Counted from the stretch's first letter, positions 53,466-63,054 are shown. The stretch: 64,000 nt of DNA from a candidate division KSB1 bacterium (GCA_034506255.1 JAPDPX010000004.1:310001-374000); one strand, 5' to 3'. Notes: generated by a model not told the origin, from the letters alone. Program-made: numbers and translations.

Positions 53466-56400
53466 CTACCGAATAAGTGCCAGCTTGCGGGTGGCGCTCA
53501 TTTCTTCGCCGGAGTCTTGCAGCCGGGCGCGCAGCACGTAGAAATAAACGCCGGAAGGCAGAAGTTGACCGGTGTCGTCGCGGCCATTCCAGTGCGCGCG
53601 ATGCAGCCCCGCGGGCAGGTTTTCCGCCAGTAACACGCGGACTTGCCGGCCGGCCAAATCATAAATCCGCAGCACCACCTGCGCCGCCTGCGGCAGGGCG
53701 AACTGCATCACGGTGGCGGGATTGCAGGGATTCGGCGAGTTTTGATACAGAGTGAATTGTTGCGGCACCACCTGAGGGTTCTCTGCCACACCGGTGGTTG
53801 AATCCACACCCTGCGCGATGAACTCGACACTCACGCTTGGCAGCGAATCCAAACTCGCGGCCAGACGGTTGGTGCCCGGCAGCGGACCCAGGCGCCAGTG
53901 GGCTTGCGCCACGCCGTTGCTGTCGCTGGACACGGGGCTGTTTTCCACCACCGCGCCGCCGCCCGCAACCACCGCAAATTTCACCCGGCTGGCCTGCACC
54001 GCATTGCCGAATCTGTCGCTCACGCGTACGGCCACGGGCTGTGCCAGCACTTGATTCACCCGGCCGGTTTGGTTGTTGCCCCCGGTAATCGCGATGTGAC
54101 TGGCCGGCAATGCGATGAAACGCACCACCAGGCTGTCAGACAGGATGAGATCATCTGAAACCACCCGTGCCTTCACGATCTTGCGCTGGGCGCTGGTCGA
54201 GCGCAATTCTGCGAACGCCACCCCCAGGCTGTCCGTGGGCTTCTGCGGTTGCACGATGTAATTGTTCCCGCCCGTGGCGCTGATCACCACCAGTTTGCCC
54301 GCCACGGGATTGTCGAAGTCATCCCGCAGCATGATTCGAAGGAGCGCGGCAGTTTGGCTGTCTGCCGGCACAACTGTTCCGTTGACCAGCGTGATTTTCG
54401 AGCGCAAGGGACTCACCGCGCCGGCAATGGCTGTTGCCACGAAACTCAATGGCGCGGAGGCCAGCGGCTGGCCGCGGAATTCCGCCGAAGCCGTGACGCG
54501 CTGCCGGCCGGCCACGCTGCCCAGCGTCCACTTCACTGCGGCATATCCCGCGCTGTCGGTCGCGACCCGCCGGCGCGGCTGCCAGCCTGTCAGCGAACCA
54601 TTCCCCTCCACGACCTGGAACAGCACCGGATAATTCCGCAGCGGCGCGCCCAGGGCATCCCAAACCCTGACGACCAAAGGCTGCGGCAACACGGTTGCAC
54701 TCGCTGCGCTTTGCCGGTCGCCACTGACGACGGCCATCGTCTCCGGTTTGGCGGTGAACAGAGTGAATCTCACCTTCACGCTGTCGCTCACCGCGCTGTC
54801 CGGCCGCGCCGTGATGCGCAGCGTGTCCCCATAAACCTCCTCCGTCAGCACGGTTGCGCTTGCCAGCCCCAGGCTGTCAGTGAACACGGTTTTTTTGTGC
54901 AGACGCTGCTGTCCTTGCACAAAATGACCGGCGCCGCTCACCACCTGAAAAATGACGGGCTGGTGCGCGAGCAGATTGTCGAAGCGATCACGGACTTGCA
55001 CGCGCAGCGGTGCCGCCGGAGAATGGACCGAGAGCAACTGGCTGTCTGCGCTTGCCTGCGTCAGCCGCGCCGGTTTGCCGGCACGCGCGGTGGCCGTGCA
55101 GGCAATCGGCGAACCAGTGAGCCCCGGCGCGCGAATCTCGACCTGTACGACTCCCGGCAACGTGCCGAGCGTGAGGGTGGCTGCCGCCTGGCCGCTGCTG
55201 TCGGTGGCGATGGTGTCCTGAGTGGCGCCGTTGAAGGTGCCGGCACCGTTTGTCACGACGAATTGCACGGGATGGCCCTTGAAGGGCTTGCCATATTGAT
55301 CCCGCACCATTGCCACCAGCGGCTGCGCCAGCGCCAGACCCACTTCGCCACTTTGGCTGCAACCGCTGACCAGGCTCAACTGCTGCGCCACGGCGCTGCG
55401 CGTGGTCGTCGCTTCCACCACATTGGACATGCCGCTGCCATTGCTGGCCTCATCGAACACCCGCAGGGCGAAATAGTAGGTCGTCTGCGGCTGCAAACCG
55501 GTGACGGTGAAGGTTTGCGTCATGCCGGCGGCCAGCGGCGCAGGGGGATTGGGCACCAGCGTGGCGGTGCTGAAATTGTAGGCGGTAATCGGCCAGGTGG
55601 CATAACGAATCTCCAGGCTGTTGGCACGGCCGGCGTTTTCGTTGTCGCCGGTGGCGGTCCATTGCAGCGTCACTGCGTTTTCCGTGCTGTCGATCGCGCG
55701 CAAATCCTTCACGTCTGCGGGCGGAATCGCGTCACTCTGTACCCAGGTGATGGTGAAATCGTCAACCTGGTTGTTCAACTGCTCGCCGTGAATGAAAACG
55801 CCGGCATACCAGTAGTTGTCCTTGGGGAATTCCCTGGTGCTGTCCTCCACCGTGGCATCCCAATCGTTGTTGACGTAGTAATCGAAGTACACCGCTTCCG
55901 GTTCCTGACGGATATAGGCGGTGACCACGTCACCGGCCACCGGGTTGGCATGCGCCGGCTCCTGGTCCACGGATTTGCCCTCGCGGGGATAGTATTCCCA
56001 CGTGCCGTTCTTGATGATCCACAACCAGACCTGGTTCCAGTTGTTGCGATGCCACAGCCAGTAACCGCTGGCGGAGGCGGAGGCATCATCGAGCATGAGC
56101 GCGTGTGCGCCTTCGCGGATGCCCAGGGCATCGGCGTTTTTACCCCAGCGGTAAGAGACGGAGGTGATGGTGCGGCCGGGCTGGTTGAATACCGGCTTGA
56201 ACACTGCGAGATAGCGCCATTCGTAGATGGCTGCCGGTGTGAGCCACAACTCGCCGTCGACGATCTGCCAGTATTGCGGATCACAGGCCCAATCCGGCCC
56301 CACTTCACTGCGGTTGAAATTGTCCACCACCCGCAGCGTGTCCATGCCGTTGCTGCTGGTGAGCCATTCGAGCTGCAAATAATCCGACAACCCCAGCTCA

Positions 56401-56525
56401 CGCCGCAAGGCCGCCACGTGGGCCGGTTCTGTTTTGCCTGATGGGGGATCGGAAGGGGAGGCCGCCGCTGTATTCACCCACAATGCCGCACACAGTCCCA
56501 CAGTCGCAAGGAAATCGGTTCTCAT
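53466..56525 (-). CDS. Secreted protein with FN3, Big_1-like Ig repeats and C-terminal sorting domain
   Basis: 1,019 residues from ATG 56525 (GGGGACCG upstream), with a signal peptide ending TAAA. Order: a beta-sandwich LamG/DUF1349-like domain (about 60-265; DNFNRSEVGPDW to VDDFTITW) related to the modules of the giant protein; one FN3 (about 270-365); at least five invasin/Big_1-type Ig repeats (about 370-910), each with the pattern VRVxDxxGNPL, VTFxVxxGxG, TDSxGxAxxxxxLG; and a FlgD-like sorting domain starting NSPNPCNPATVMQFALPQ and ending SGVYFYVLRAR. Likely a surface adhesin or filament. It is divergent from the lipoprotein gene at 57037. Confidence 0.85.
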   Translation of the reverse strand: MRTDFLATVGLCAALWVNTAAASPSDPPSGKTEPAHVAALRRELGLSDYLQLEWLTSSNGMDTLRVVDNFNRSEVGPDWACDPQYWQIVDGELWLTPAAIYEWRYLAVFKPVFNQPGRTITSVSYRWGKNADALGIREGAHALMLDDASASASGYWLWHRNNWNQVWLWIIKNGTWEYYPREGKSVDQEPAHANPVAGDVVTAYIRQEPEAVYFDYYVNNDWDATVEDSTREFPKDNYWYAGVFIHGEQLNNQVDDFTITWVQSDAIPPADVKDLRAIDSTENAVTLQWTATGDNENAGRANSLEIRYATWPITAYNFSTATLVPNPPAPLAAGMTQTFTVTGLQPQTTYYFALRVFDEASNGSGMSNVVEATTTRSAVAQQLSLVSGCSQSGEVGLALAQPLVAMVRDQYGKPFKGHPVQFVVTNGAGTFNGATQDTIATDSSGQAAATLTLGTLPGVVQVEIRAPGLTGSPIACTATARAGKPARLTQASADSQLLSVHSPAAPLRVQVRDRFDNLLAHQPVIFQVVSGAGHFVQGQQRLHKKTVFTDSLGLASATVLTEEVYGDTLRITARPDSAVSDSVKVRFTLFTAKPETMAVVSGDRQSAASATVLPQPLVVRVWDALGAPLRNYPVLFQVVEGNGSLTGWQPRRRVATDSAGYAAVKWTLGSVAGRQRVTASAEFRGQPLASAPLSFVATAIAGAVSPLRSKITLVNGTVVPADSQTAALLRIMLRDDFDNPVAGKLVVISATGGNNYIVQPQKPTDSLGVAFAELRSTSAQRKIVKARVVSDDLILSDSLVVRFIALPASHIAITGGNNQTGRVNQVLAQPVAVRVSDRFGNAVQASRVKFAVVAGGGAVVENSPVSSDSNGVAQAHWRLGPLPGTNRLAASLDSLPSVSVEFIAQGVDSTTGVAENPQVVPQQFTLYQNSPNPCNPATVMQFALPQAAQVVLRIYDLAGRQVRVLLAENLPAGLHRAHWNGRDDTGQLLPSGVYFYVLRARLQDSGEEMSATRKLALIR

Positions 56526-57036
56526 CGTCGGTCCCCGGTATGTTTGAAGGAGAGTCGGCCCTGGATCGCCGCCTTGCGATGCCCCAGACCCTTGCCGCGC
56601 CTGAACCGGAATCGACATGCGCGGTTGGACGACTGCTGCCCTGCCCTGGCATGCTTCCAAAGACAATACTAACGGTGGGCGGCGGTGACTGCGGAGCCTG
56701 AAGGGCCGAAAAATTTTGTCAAAATCCCTCTTGACAAAATGAGGCTGTTTTTCCAAACTATCAGTACTCAACTCCAGGGCTGCTGCGTGCAATGCCCAGG
56801 CATGCCGGCTGATCAAGGACCCCGGGCATGCCGGCATCCCCCGATGCCCGCAGGACAATTTCATCATTCCCCGTTCGAACAACGCGATCCATTCCGGCAG
56901 GGGAGGTGGGCCGTTCGCGGCTTGCGCCCACCCACCGGCTTTTTATTCTTCTTGTGGCAATTTCTGCTGCTGCCAGACGCGCCGGTCATGGTGTGCGGCT
57001 TTTGAGACGAACAAGAATCGTTGGGAGGAAGGTGAC
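56526..57036. other. Divergent promoter region
   Basis: No gene supported. A 9-base perfect dyad (listed separately) lies between the two divergent starts. The rest contains CCCGGGCATGCCGGCATCC-type short palindromes around 56800-56840. Confidence 0.45.
56714..56739. promoter_or_regulatory. TTTTGTCAA/TTGACAAAA dyad, possible operator
   Basis: Two perfect 9-base inverted arms separated by 8 bases. Each arm contains a TTGACA -35-like hexamer on one strand, but no good -10 box stands 17 bases away. Located between two divergent envelope genes. Confidence 0.35.
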
Positions 57037-58170
57037 ATGCTGAAGAAGAGCGCATGGCTTGCGGGTGTCGCGTTTTGCCTGTGGGTGTTGAACAGTTGCA
57101 ATCCCAAAGCAACGCAGCACCCCGGCGAAACAGATCAATATGGTTGCAAGGAACCACCCCCCTCGGTGTTCACCGCCGCCGGCATCGACGCCGAGTTCGC
57201 ACAATCGAAGTTCGGCCAAATCGTCACCGGCGACATCAATATCAAAACCAATCCCGAAGTCATTTCCCTGGCAAGCAAGGCGGTGATGGATTCCCGCATC
57301 TTCAGCTATCTGCGCTGTCTGGCAATCCGTCGCGACGGCTACACTCTGGAACAGGCCGTCTATTTGGAGGAATTGTCCAGCTTCATGCGCACCAATCCGA
57401 CTGCCGAGCAATTCATCAGATGGAAAAATGAAAATCCCTTTCCGGGGAGCATGACCAGTGCGGAGCCTCCCGCTCCATCAGACGAGCTGGTGCAAGCCCG
57501 GGAAAGGATCCGCCAGTTGGAAGCGCAACTGCAGGAAGCCCAGTCTCAGTTGAAGCAAATACAGGAATCGGGGTGGACCGAGATTGCGCGCGCGAACGGC
57601 TGGGTGTCCAAAAACGAATGTGACAGCGCGTGGAAAAGCAGGAAGGAGGAGGGCAGGGACAGGGAAGGCCGGCGGATTCGGTTGAAAATCAACACGCTCA
57701 CGCAGGAATACCGCTGGGTCTTTGAACGCTCTGATCTGGTGGAAGCCTTTGCGCCGCCGGTTGATCCCAGAGTGCATGTGAGGGAACTGAACATCAGCGG
57801 CGCCAGGCATGGCATCATTTGCGTTGGCACTGCCTCCTCCGAGGGCGAAAGAGGAGATGAAGAGTCCCGTGCCAGAAGCCGCGCCGAACGGCTGCAAATC
57901 ATCTTCCGCGAGGAATTCCAAAACCTGCCGCCGCTGTACACCTTAAGCCTGGGCCAGTTTCGACATCCGCGCCCCACTCTCGACCCCCGGGCAACACGCG
58001 ACGAACGTCGGGTGATTGTTATCGAAATCCTCGAACGCGAGGACAACGTGAATCTCAGAGAGGCTCTCAAGGATGCCCTGCTGAAAGCCATCGAGAGCAC
58101 CCGGAGCGAGGGCGCCCAGCCGTTTTGGGATTTTCGCGACTACACGGCGTTCGATCTCTACGGGGGCTGA
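57037..58170 (+). CDS. Lipoprotein of unknown function
   Basis: 377 residues with GGGAGGAAGG ahead of the ATG. A signal and lipobox (VLNSC) predict lipidation. The region to about 135 is mixed; a coiled coil follows (about 148-178; ARERIRQLEAQLQEAQSQLKQ). The C-terminal domain (about 235-350) has a strand HGIICVGTASSEG, an Arg/Glu-rich helix with RSRAERLQ and a strand RVIVIEI, loosely like an OmpA-type peptidoglycan-binding fold, though the key motif is not exact. It precedes a caspase-like gene on the same strand, 810 bases away. No family recognised. Confidence 0.6.
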   Translation: MLKKSAWLAGVAFCLWVLNSCNPKATQHPGETDQYGCKEPPPSVFTAAGIDAEFAQSKFGQIVTGDINIKTNPEVISLASKAVMDSRIFSYLRCLAIRRDGYTLEQAVYLEELSSFMRTNPTAEQFIRWKNENPFPGSMTSAEPPAPSDELVQARERIRQLEAQLQEAQSQLKQIQESGWTEIARANGWVSKNECDSAWKSRKEEGRDREGRRIRLKINTLTQEYRWVFERSDLVEAFAPPVDPRVHVRELNISGARHGIICVGTASSEGERGDEESRARSRAERLQIIFREEFQNLPPLYTLSLGQFRHPRPTLDPRATRDERRVIVIEILEREDNVNLREALKDALLKAIESTRSEGAQPFWDFRDYTAFDLYGG

Positions 58171-58980
58171 GCCATCGCAAAGCATATCGCCTCCATGAAG
58201 ATTGCCGAGCCCCAAAAGCCCTCGCGAAAACCGCATGGTCTCTCTCCCTCCCGACGTTTGGGGCCATGGTCTTTTGAGGCGAAGCCGCCAGGGTGCAAAG
58301 GTCGCAAAGATTTTGAACCCCCAAACCACCAGCCGGTCCCCCTTGCGTCCCGCTTCCCGGTGTTTTGGAGATTTTGTCGCTTTGCCAAGGGGACAGAATG
58401 GGGGGCGATGCCTGGAGACTCTGACAAGCCGGGCTCGCCGCCCTGCCACCGTTCATCCTTCCTGACAAAAATTTCCGCAAAATCAAGCCGTTGTCGTTAG
58501 TGTCTGGACAAACGCAAGGCAGCTTTCGACAACCGCATGGGGCAGGGTGCAGCCGCATTGCCTGTCCGGACGGCAAGGTCTTCATCGCTTCCGTGAAGGC
58601 AGGCGTGCAGCGTTTTCTTTGGTTGGAGGAAGCGCCCCCGGCCTGTCAACATGCCGGAATCCCTCCCCCGGGCGCGGCCGGTCTGCGATTGGGCGACCAG
58701 GTCAACGCCGGGGAAGAGGTGTGCAGCAGCAGCGCATGGAATATGCCTTGTCATGCCGCTGAAAACGCGGCAACATCCGAGTTCCGTAAAATAAAGTTCG
58801 TAATCCCCCGGTACCGTGTGGAGCAGCGCAGGCATCCCTGCCTGCAGACAAGATTCTGTGCTGCGAGCCCACACGCAACCGAGGCATTGCCAAAGTTCTG
58901 TCGCGCAGCCTGGTCGTCTGCAGGATGATCGACCGGCTTCGCGCCTCCTCGCATGACCGCCATCCACTGCCAGGGTCTCT
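58171..58980. other. Long intergenic region with repeats
   Basis: No gene supported. A GGGTGCAAAGGTCGCAAAGA block (58291-58310) resembles the CTTTGCG-type intergenic repeats seen in many environmental genomes. A family-A-related palindrome is at 58824-58866. Promoter of the next gene not identified. Confidence 0.45.
58824..58866. repeat. Palindromic repeat related to family A
   Basis: AGCGCAGGCATCCCTGCCTG, then CAGACAAGATTCTGTGCTGC. It shares the AGCGCAGGC...CTGCAGACAAGAT order with the copy at 52947. Confidence 0.5.
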
Positions 58981-60453
58981 ATGGACAAGCCACCTCAGTT
59001 TTCCGCCGGCTCTGGTGAGAGATACGCCGTGCTCATCGGCATCAACCATTATCGTGACCCGGGAATTCCGCCGTTGCAGTTTGCCCGCAACGATGCCACT
59101 GCTCTGCGCGATCTGCTGATTGATCCGCGCTGGGGTCTGTTCCGGAAGGAAAATGTGCATCTGCTGGTTGATGAGCAGGCCACGGCCGGGGACATTCGCT
59201 CGCAGTTGGTTTACTGGCTGGGTGCCAATGTCAGCGAGAATGACGACGTCTGGCTCTTCTTTGCCGGACGCGGCGCCACGCTCGCCACGCAGCCCGTTCA
59301 GCACGCCCTGCTCGGCCACGATACCCTGTTGAGCGATTTGGAAGGCTCGGTGATCCCGCTGGACAGGCTGGCGGACTGGCTGCAGCTCGTGACCGCGGCG
59401 CGCATCATCATCGTGCTTGACTGCGGCTTCAATGTTGATGGTGACGGCCGCGCGCTCGCCACCAGTGGCGTGCCGGTGTCGTATGACGATTCTTTTCTCG
59501 CCGCGCTCTCCCAGGGCCGGCAGCGCTACGTGCTTGCCGCCGCCATGCCGCATCAAACCTGCCTGGAAGACCCGGAACTGCAGCACGGCTTGCTGTCCTA
59601 CATCCTGCTGCGGCAACTGCAGAGTGACGCCAGCGGCGAAATTGCCGGCCGTTTGAGCTGGGAGGCGCTTTATCAATTTCTGGCGGTGGCGGTGCCGCGC
59701 TGTGCCGAGCAGTTGGGGGCGGTGCAGAATCCCATCCGGTTGGGCAGCCGGGAAAATTTCCCGCTGTTGGCAGGCCAGCCCCCGCAGATGCACACCGTGC
59801 CGGTGGTGCAGGAGGGCGAGGGGGCGGAATACGTGCGCGCTCTGCTGCTGCAAGCCCAGGAGGCGGCGCGCCTGGATCAGCTCGAGAAAGCGCAGGAGTT
59901 GTTCGGCGAGATTTTGCGAGTGGAGCCGGGCAATCGCCGCGCGCAGCGTGGTCTGCAAATTGTGCAGGCGGAAAGCGCGCGCCATCAGCGCGAACAGAGA
60001 CTCAAGGAGCTGTTCGTACAGGCACGGCGCCACCTCGATGAGAAAAACTATGCCGCTGCATTGCAGGCCTACCAGGCCATCCAGCAGCTCGACCCCACCA
60101 GCAAATCCGCGGCCCTGGGCGTGGAATCCTGCCAGGCGCTGATGCGGCGCGAGCGACCGGGCAGTCTCCCGGTTGAAGAAGCGGCACCCGTGGAAGCGGT
60201 GGTGCGCCACCGCCATCTGAAGCCCTATGATCGCTACATTTGGCCCTACATCGGCTGGTGGAGCCTGCTGGTGTGCTGCTGGAAAATCTTCAGCGATTTT
60301 GTGGATCCCAACACGCCCTCCTCTTTTCTGCAGGCCGCCCTGCAATGGGCCTTTCTCGGCGCGATCATCGGCCTGCTGCACGCCAGTCTCAACTACGGCG
60401 TGATCAAGCTGGTGCGGCTGTTGCGCCGCCGCCGTCTGCTGAACAAGGCCTGA
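58981..60453 (+). CDS. Membrane-anchored caspase-like (clan CD) protein lacking the catalytic His
   Basis: 490 residues. The N-terminal p20-like domain (about 12-270) has RYAVLIGINHYRDPGI, NDATALRDLL and two expected catalytic segments. In the first, where metacaspases and C14 peptidases have SGHG, it reads AGRG (Arg97). In the second, the nucleophile-type Cys148 is kept in IIVLDCGF. A helical, TPR-like region follows (about 275-395), then two membrane helices (about 417-436 and 446-470) near a basic C-terminus. Loss of the His suggests a pseudo-enzyme that binds but does not cut, or a changed mechanism. Related proteins take part in bacterial signalling and defence; the partner here is unknown. 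Confidence 0.75.
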   Translation: MDKPPQFSAGSGERYAVLIGINHYRDPGIPPLQFARNDATALRDLLIDPRWGLFRKENVHLLVDEQATAGDIRSQLVYWLGANVSENDDVWLFFAGRGATLATQPVQHALLGHDTLLSDLEGSVIPLDRLADWLQLVTAARIIIVLDCGFNVDGDGRALATSGVPVSYDDSFLAALSQGRQRYVLAAAMPHQTCLEDPELQHGLLSYILLRQLQSDASGEIAGRLSWEALYQFLAVAVPRCAEQLGAVQNPIRLGSRENFPLLAGQPPQMHTVPVVQEGEGAEYVRALLLQAQEAARLDQLEKAQELFGEILRVEPGNRRAQRGLQIVQAESARHQREQRLKELFVQARRHLDEKNYAAALQAYQAIQQLDPTSKSAALGVESCQALMRRERPGSLPVEEAAPVEAVVRHRHLKPYDRYIWPYIGWWSLLVCCWKIFSDFVDPNTPSSFLQAALQWAFLGAIIGLLHASLNYGVIKLVRLLRRRRLLNKA

Positions 60454-60464
60454 CTGCAAATGCA

Positions 60465-60491
60465 AAGGCGAAAGCCGCGCGCTTTCGCCTT
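60465..60491. terminator. Stem-loop between convergent genes
   Basis: AAGGCGAAAGC and GCTTTCGCCTT form a perfect 11-base stem with a 5-base loop, 11 bases after the caspase-like gene. No strong T run follows, so terminator function is likely but not certain. Confidence 0.55.
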
Positions 60492-60590
60492 GCTGCCCAT
60501 CTGGTACAGGAATTTCTTCCCATATTGCCGCCCCGCCGCTCATGCCGCTAGGCTTCCCACCGGTTTGCGGCATTCCCCCGGCGCTGTTCT

Positions 60591-60800
60591 TCATTTTTCC
60601 TCGTGCATTTGCCGCAGCGTGGCAATTTCCTGCTCCAACCGTTTCTGTCGCCGGCTGATGGAAAAGAGATAACCCAAAATCAACAGCCACACCACGACAA
60701 AGCCGGCGAACAGAAAGTTGAGATTTCTGGCCGGATTGGATGCCGGCGTTTGCAGCAGCAGGGTGGTTGCCCCCCACACAATTGTCATGGCGAATGTCAT
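60591..60800 (-). CDS. ccmD: CcmD-like small membrane protein
   Basis: 69 residues. One N-terminal hydrophobic segment (about 3-13) is followed by a main membrane helix (FLFAGFVVVWLLILGYLFSI) and a basic, coiled tail (RRQKRLEQEIATLRQ), which is the CcmD layout: a small protein that holds the CcmE-heme adduct release with CcmABC. The family call relies on this layout and on its position directly after ccmC; a frame 13 codons longer is possible. Confidence 0.75.
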   Translation of the reverse strand: MTFAMTIVWGATTLLLQTPASNPARNLNFLFAGFVVVWLLILGYLFSISRRQKRLEQEIATLRQMHEEK

Positions 60801-60875
60801 ATGGTTGCATCCCTTGCGTTGAATTAAACCTGTCAGCACAAGCGCTGCTCCGCGATGGCAGGCAGCCTGCCGCCT

Positions 60876-61583
60876 TCAGGAAGCGGCGAAAGCTTTTTCT
60901 TGTTTGATCTCTTTGACCAGGAGCTGGGTGCGCTCCAGGCGCAGGCGCTGCAGCAGCAGAAAAACGAACAGGCAGGTGAACACCACGATACTGAAGAGAA
61001 AGGTGTAGCGCATGTCCGGCTCCAGCCCGGAATTGGAGCCGCCGAAAATGACCGGCTGCGGGTGCAGGGTGCGCCACAGCCGGTTGGCGAGATAGACGAT
61101 GGGGACATCCACGAAGCCGACGATGGCGAACACGGCGGCGAAGCGGGCGCCACGCTGCTCCTCGCCGGTGTAGACGCGCAGCATCATGTAGCCGACGTAG
61201 ATGAACCACAGGATCAACGTCGTGGTCAGGCGCGGGTCCCATGACCACCAGGTGTTCCACACCGGCCGGGCCCAGATCGGGCCGGTGGTCAGCACGATGG
61301 TGGTGAACAGCACGCCGATTTCCGCGGCGCAAAACGCCACGCGATCATGCCAGGAGCGATGCTTCCACAAATAGAGCACGCTGCAGACAAAAGTCACCGG
61401 GAAGGCCACCGCGAGCGCGACAATCGCCGCGGGCGCGTGAAAATAAAAGATGCGCTGCACGATCCCCATGCTGGCCTCCGTGGAAACAAAGATGAAGATG
61501 TTGTAGAGGTTCACCAGCATGAGCACGGCCGTGATCAGGCCGAAGAGGTTGCTCCACCGTTGCAGTTTTTCCACAGCAGGCAT
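60876..61583 (-). CDS. ccmC: Heme exporter CcmC
   Basis: 235 residues with six membrane helices. The heme-handling tryptophan-rich motif VWNTWWSWDPRLT lies in the periplasmic loop (about 104-116), with conserved histidines in FYFHAPAA and WRTLHPQP. CcmC loads heme on CcmE in System I cytochrome c maturation. Length is normal. It lies between ccmB (54-base gap) and ccmD. Confidence 0.92.
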   Translation of the reverse strand: MPAVEKLQRWSNLFGLITAVLMLVNLYNIFIFVSTEASMGIVQRIFYFHAPAAIVALAVAFPVTFVCSVLYLWKHRSWHDRVAFCAAEIGVLFTTIVLTTGPIWARPVWNTWWSWDPRLTTTLILWFIYVGYMMLRVYTGEEQRGARFAAVFAIVGFVDVPIVYLANRLWRTLHPQPVIFGGSNSGLEPDMRYTFLFSIVVFTCLFVFLLLQRLRLERTQLLVKEIKQEKAFAAS

Positions 61584-61636
61584 GAGAATTCACCTCTTGC
61601 AAACAAAGATCCAGACTGGCGCCGCCGCCGGCGCGC

Positions 61637-62314
61637 CTATTCTTCCAGCACGTATTCGAAAGTTACAAAGCAGACGATGAGAAACACCGCATCGAAGGCG
61701 ATCAGAATCTTCAGCCAGTCGGCCAGCTCCGCCCAGGTGCGGCCGGTGAGCGCACCGGCCGTGGCCTGCACCGCAGCCAGGATGACCGGCACCTGGATGG
61801 GGAACAGCAGAATCGGCAGCATGATCTCGCGGGTGCGGGTGTTGACCGACATCGCGCTGAAGAGCGTGCCCACCGCGGCAAAACCGATGGTGCCGAGCAG
61901 GAACACCACCACGGTTTTGTCCAGCCCGACGGTGAGATCGACGTTGAAAAAAATCCCGAACAACACGAAGGTTGGAATTTCGATCAGGAAAATGAAGATG
62001 ACGTTGCCGATGGCCTTGGCCAGAAACAGCAGGCCGCGGTCGAGCGGGGCGATCAGCAGGCCGTGCAGCGAGCCGCGCTCCACTTCGTGAACCATCGAGC
62101 GGTGCAGGCCGAGCACGCTTGCGAAGGTGAAGGCCACCCACAGCAGGCCGGGGCCGGCCTCGCGGGTGGCGGTGCTGCCGGTTTCAAAGGTGAAGCTGAA
62201 GATCACCACCACAATGAGCGCGAACATCAGCATCGAGGAGAGCAGTTCTTTGGTGCGGAACTCCGAGAGCAGATCCTTCCACACCACCGCCCAGAGCTTG
62301 GCCAGCGCGTTCAT
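61637..62314 (-). CDS. ccmB: Heme exporter CcmB
   Basis: 225 residues with six membrane helices; the membrane subunit of the CcmAB transporter used to release holo-CcmE. Family features: WKDLLSEFRTKELLSSMLMF at the N-terminus, EVERGSLHGLLIAPLDR in the cytoplasmic loop contacting the ATPase, LLGTIGFAAVGTLFSAMSVNTRTREIMLPILLFPIQVP (seen in part). Its ATG overlaps the ccmA stop by four bases. Confidence 0.92.
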   Translation of the reverse strand: MNALAKLWAVVWKDLLSEFRTKELLSSMLMFALIVVVIFSFTFETGSTATREAGPGLLWVAFTFASVLGLHRSMVHEVERGSLHGLLIAPLDRGLLFLAKAIGNVIFIFLIEIPTFVLFGIFFNVDLTVGLDKTVVVFLLGTIGFAAVGTLFSAMSVNTRTREIMLPILLFPIQVPVILAAVQATAGALTGRTWAELADWLKILIAFDAVFLIVCFVTFEYVLEE

Positions 62315-63054
62315 TGCTCTCCTTTTGCCACCAGATCGAAATAGAGCTTTTGAAAAGCCTGCGGCTCCACTCCGGCGGTGGCGCCCTCCCACACCAGGCG
62401 GCCGCGCAGAAAGATCACGGCACGGTCAGCCATTGCCAGACCCTGCTGCAGGTCGTGCGTCACCAGCAGAATGGTGCGGCGCGCGCTGCGCAGTTTTTGC
62501 AGCCACTGTGTCAGCATGCCGGCGGCATGTTGATCGAGGCCGGTGTAGGGTTCGTCGAGAAACAGGATGCCGGGGTCGTGCACCATGGCGCGGGCAATGG
62601 CAAGGCGCTGCTGCATGCCGCGCGAGAAGGCGCGGACGCGGTCGTGTGCGCGCTTGTCCAGTCCCACCTCGGCGAGCACGGCCCGGACGCGGTCGTGGCG
62701 TGCCGGCACATCATAGAGGCGGGCGAAGAACTGCAGATTTTCCGCGGCAGTGAGATCGTCGTAGAGAAACGTCTGGTGGCCGATGACACCGAGTTGCCGG
62801 CGGGCGGAAAGCGGCCGGTCGCGCAGCGGCTGGCCGTGAATGAAGATCTCGCCGCTCGTCGGGCGGGTGATCTCAGCGAGAATGCGCAACAAAGTGCTCT
62901 TGCCGGCGCCGTTGGGCCCGAAGATGCTCACACACTCGCCGGCAGCCACTTGCAAAGAGATGCCGCGCAGCGCATGAAAGGAGCCGTAGCTTTTGGTCAG
63001 GTTGGTAATTGCGAGAGCGGGCGGCGGCGCCGAGCCGGAAACACTCAGGCTCAT
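62311..63054 (-). CDS. ccmA: Heme exporter ATPase CcmA
   Basis: 247 residues from the ATG that overlaps the upstream stop. ABC ATPase with Walker A GPNGAGKST, Q loop, a FSRGMQQR signature (in place of LSGGQ, as is usual for CcmA), Walker B ILFLDEP and the H-loop VTHD. It powers the CcmAB step of cytochrome c maturation. Confidence 0.93.
   Translation of the reverse strand: MSLSVSGSAPPPALAITNLTKSYGSFHALRGISLQVAAGECVSIFGPNGAGKSTLLRILAEITRPTSGEIFIHGQPLRDRPLSARRQLGVIGHQTFLYDDLTAAENLQFFARLYDVPARHDRVRAVLAEVGLDKRAHDRVRAFSRGMQQRLAIARAMVHDPGILFLDEPYTGLDQHAAGMLTQWLQKLRSARRTILLVTHDLQQGLAMADRAVIFLRGRLVWEGATAGVEPQAFQKLYFDLVAKGEQ

Noticed and set aside
58497..58988. Overlapping frames in the 810-base gap before the caspase-like gene
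   Set aside because: Repetitive sequence, no ribosome binding sites and no protein-like motifs.
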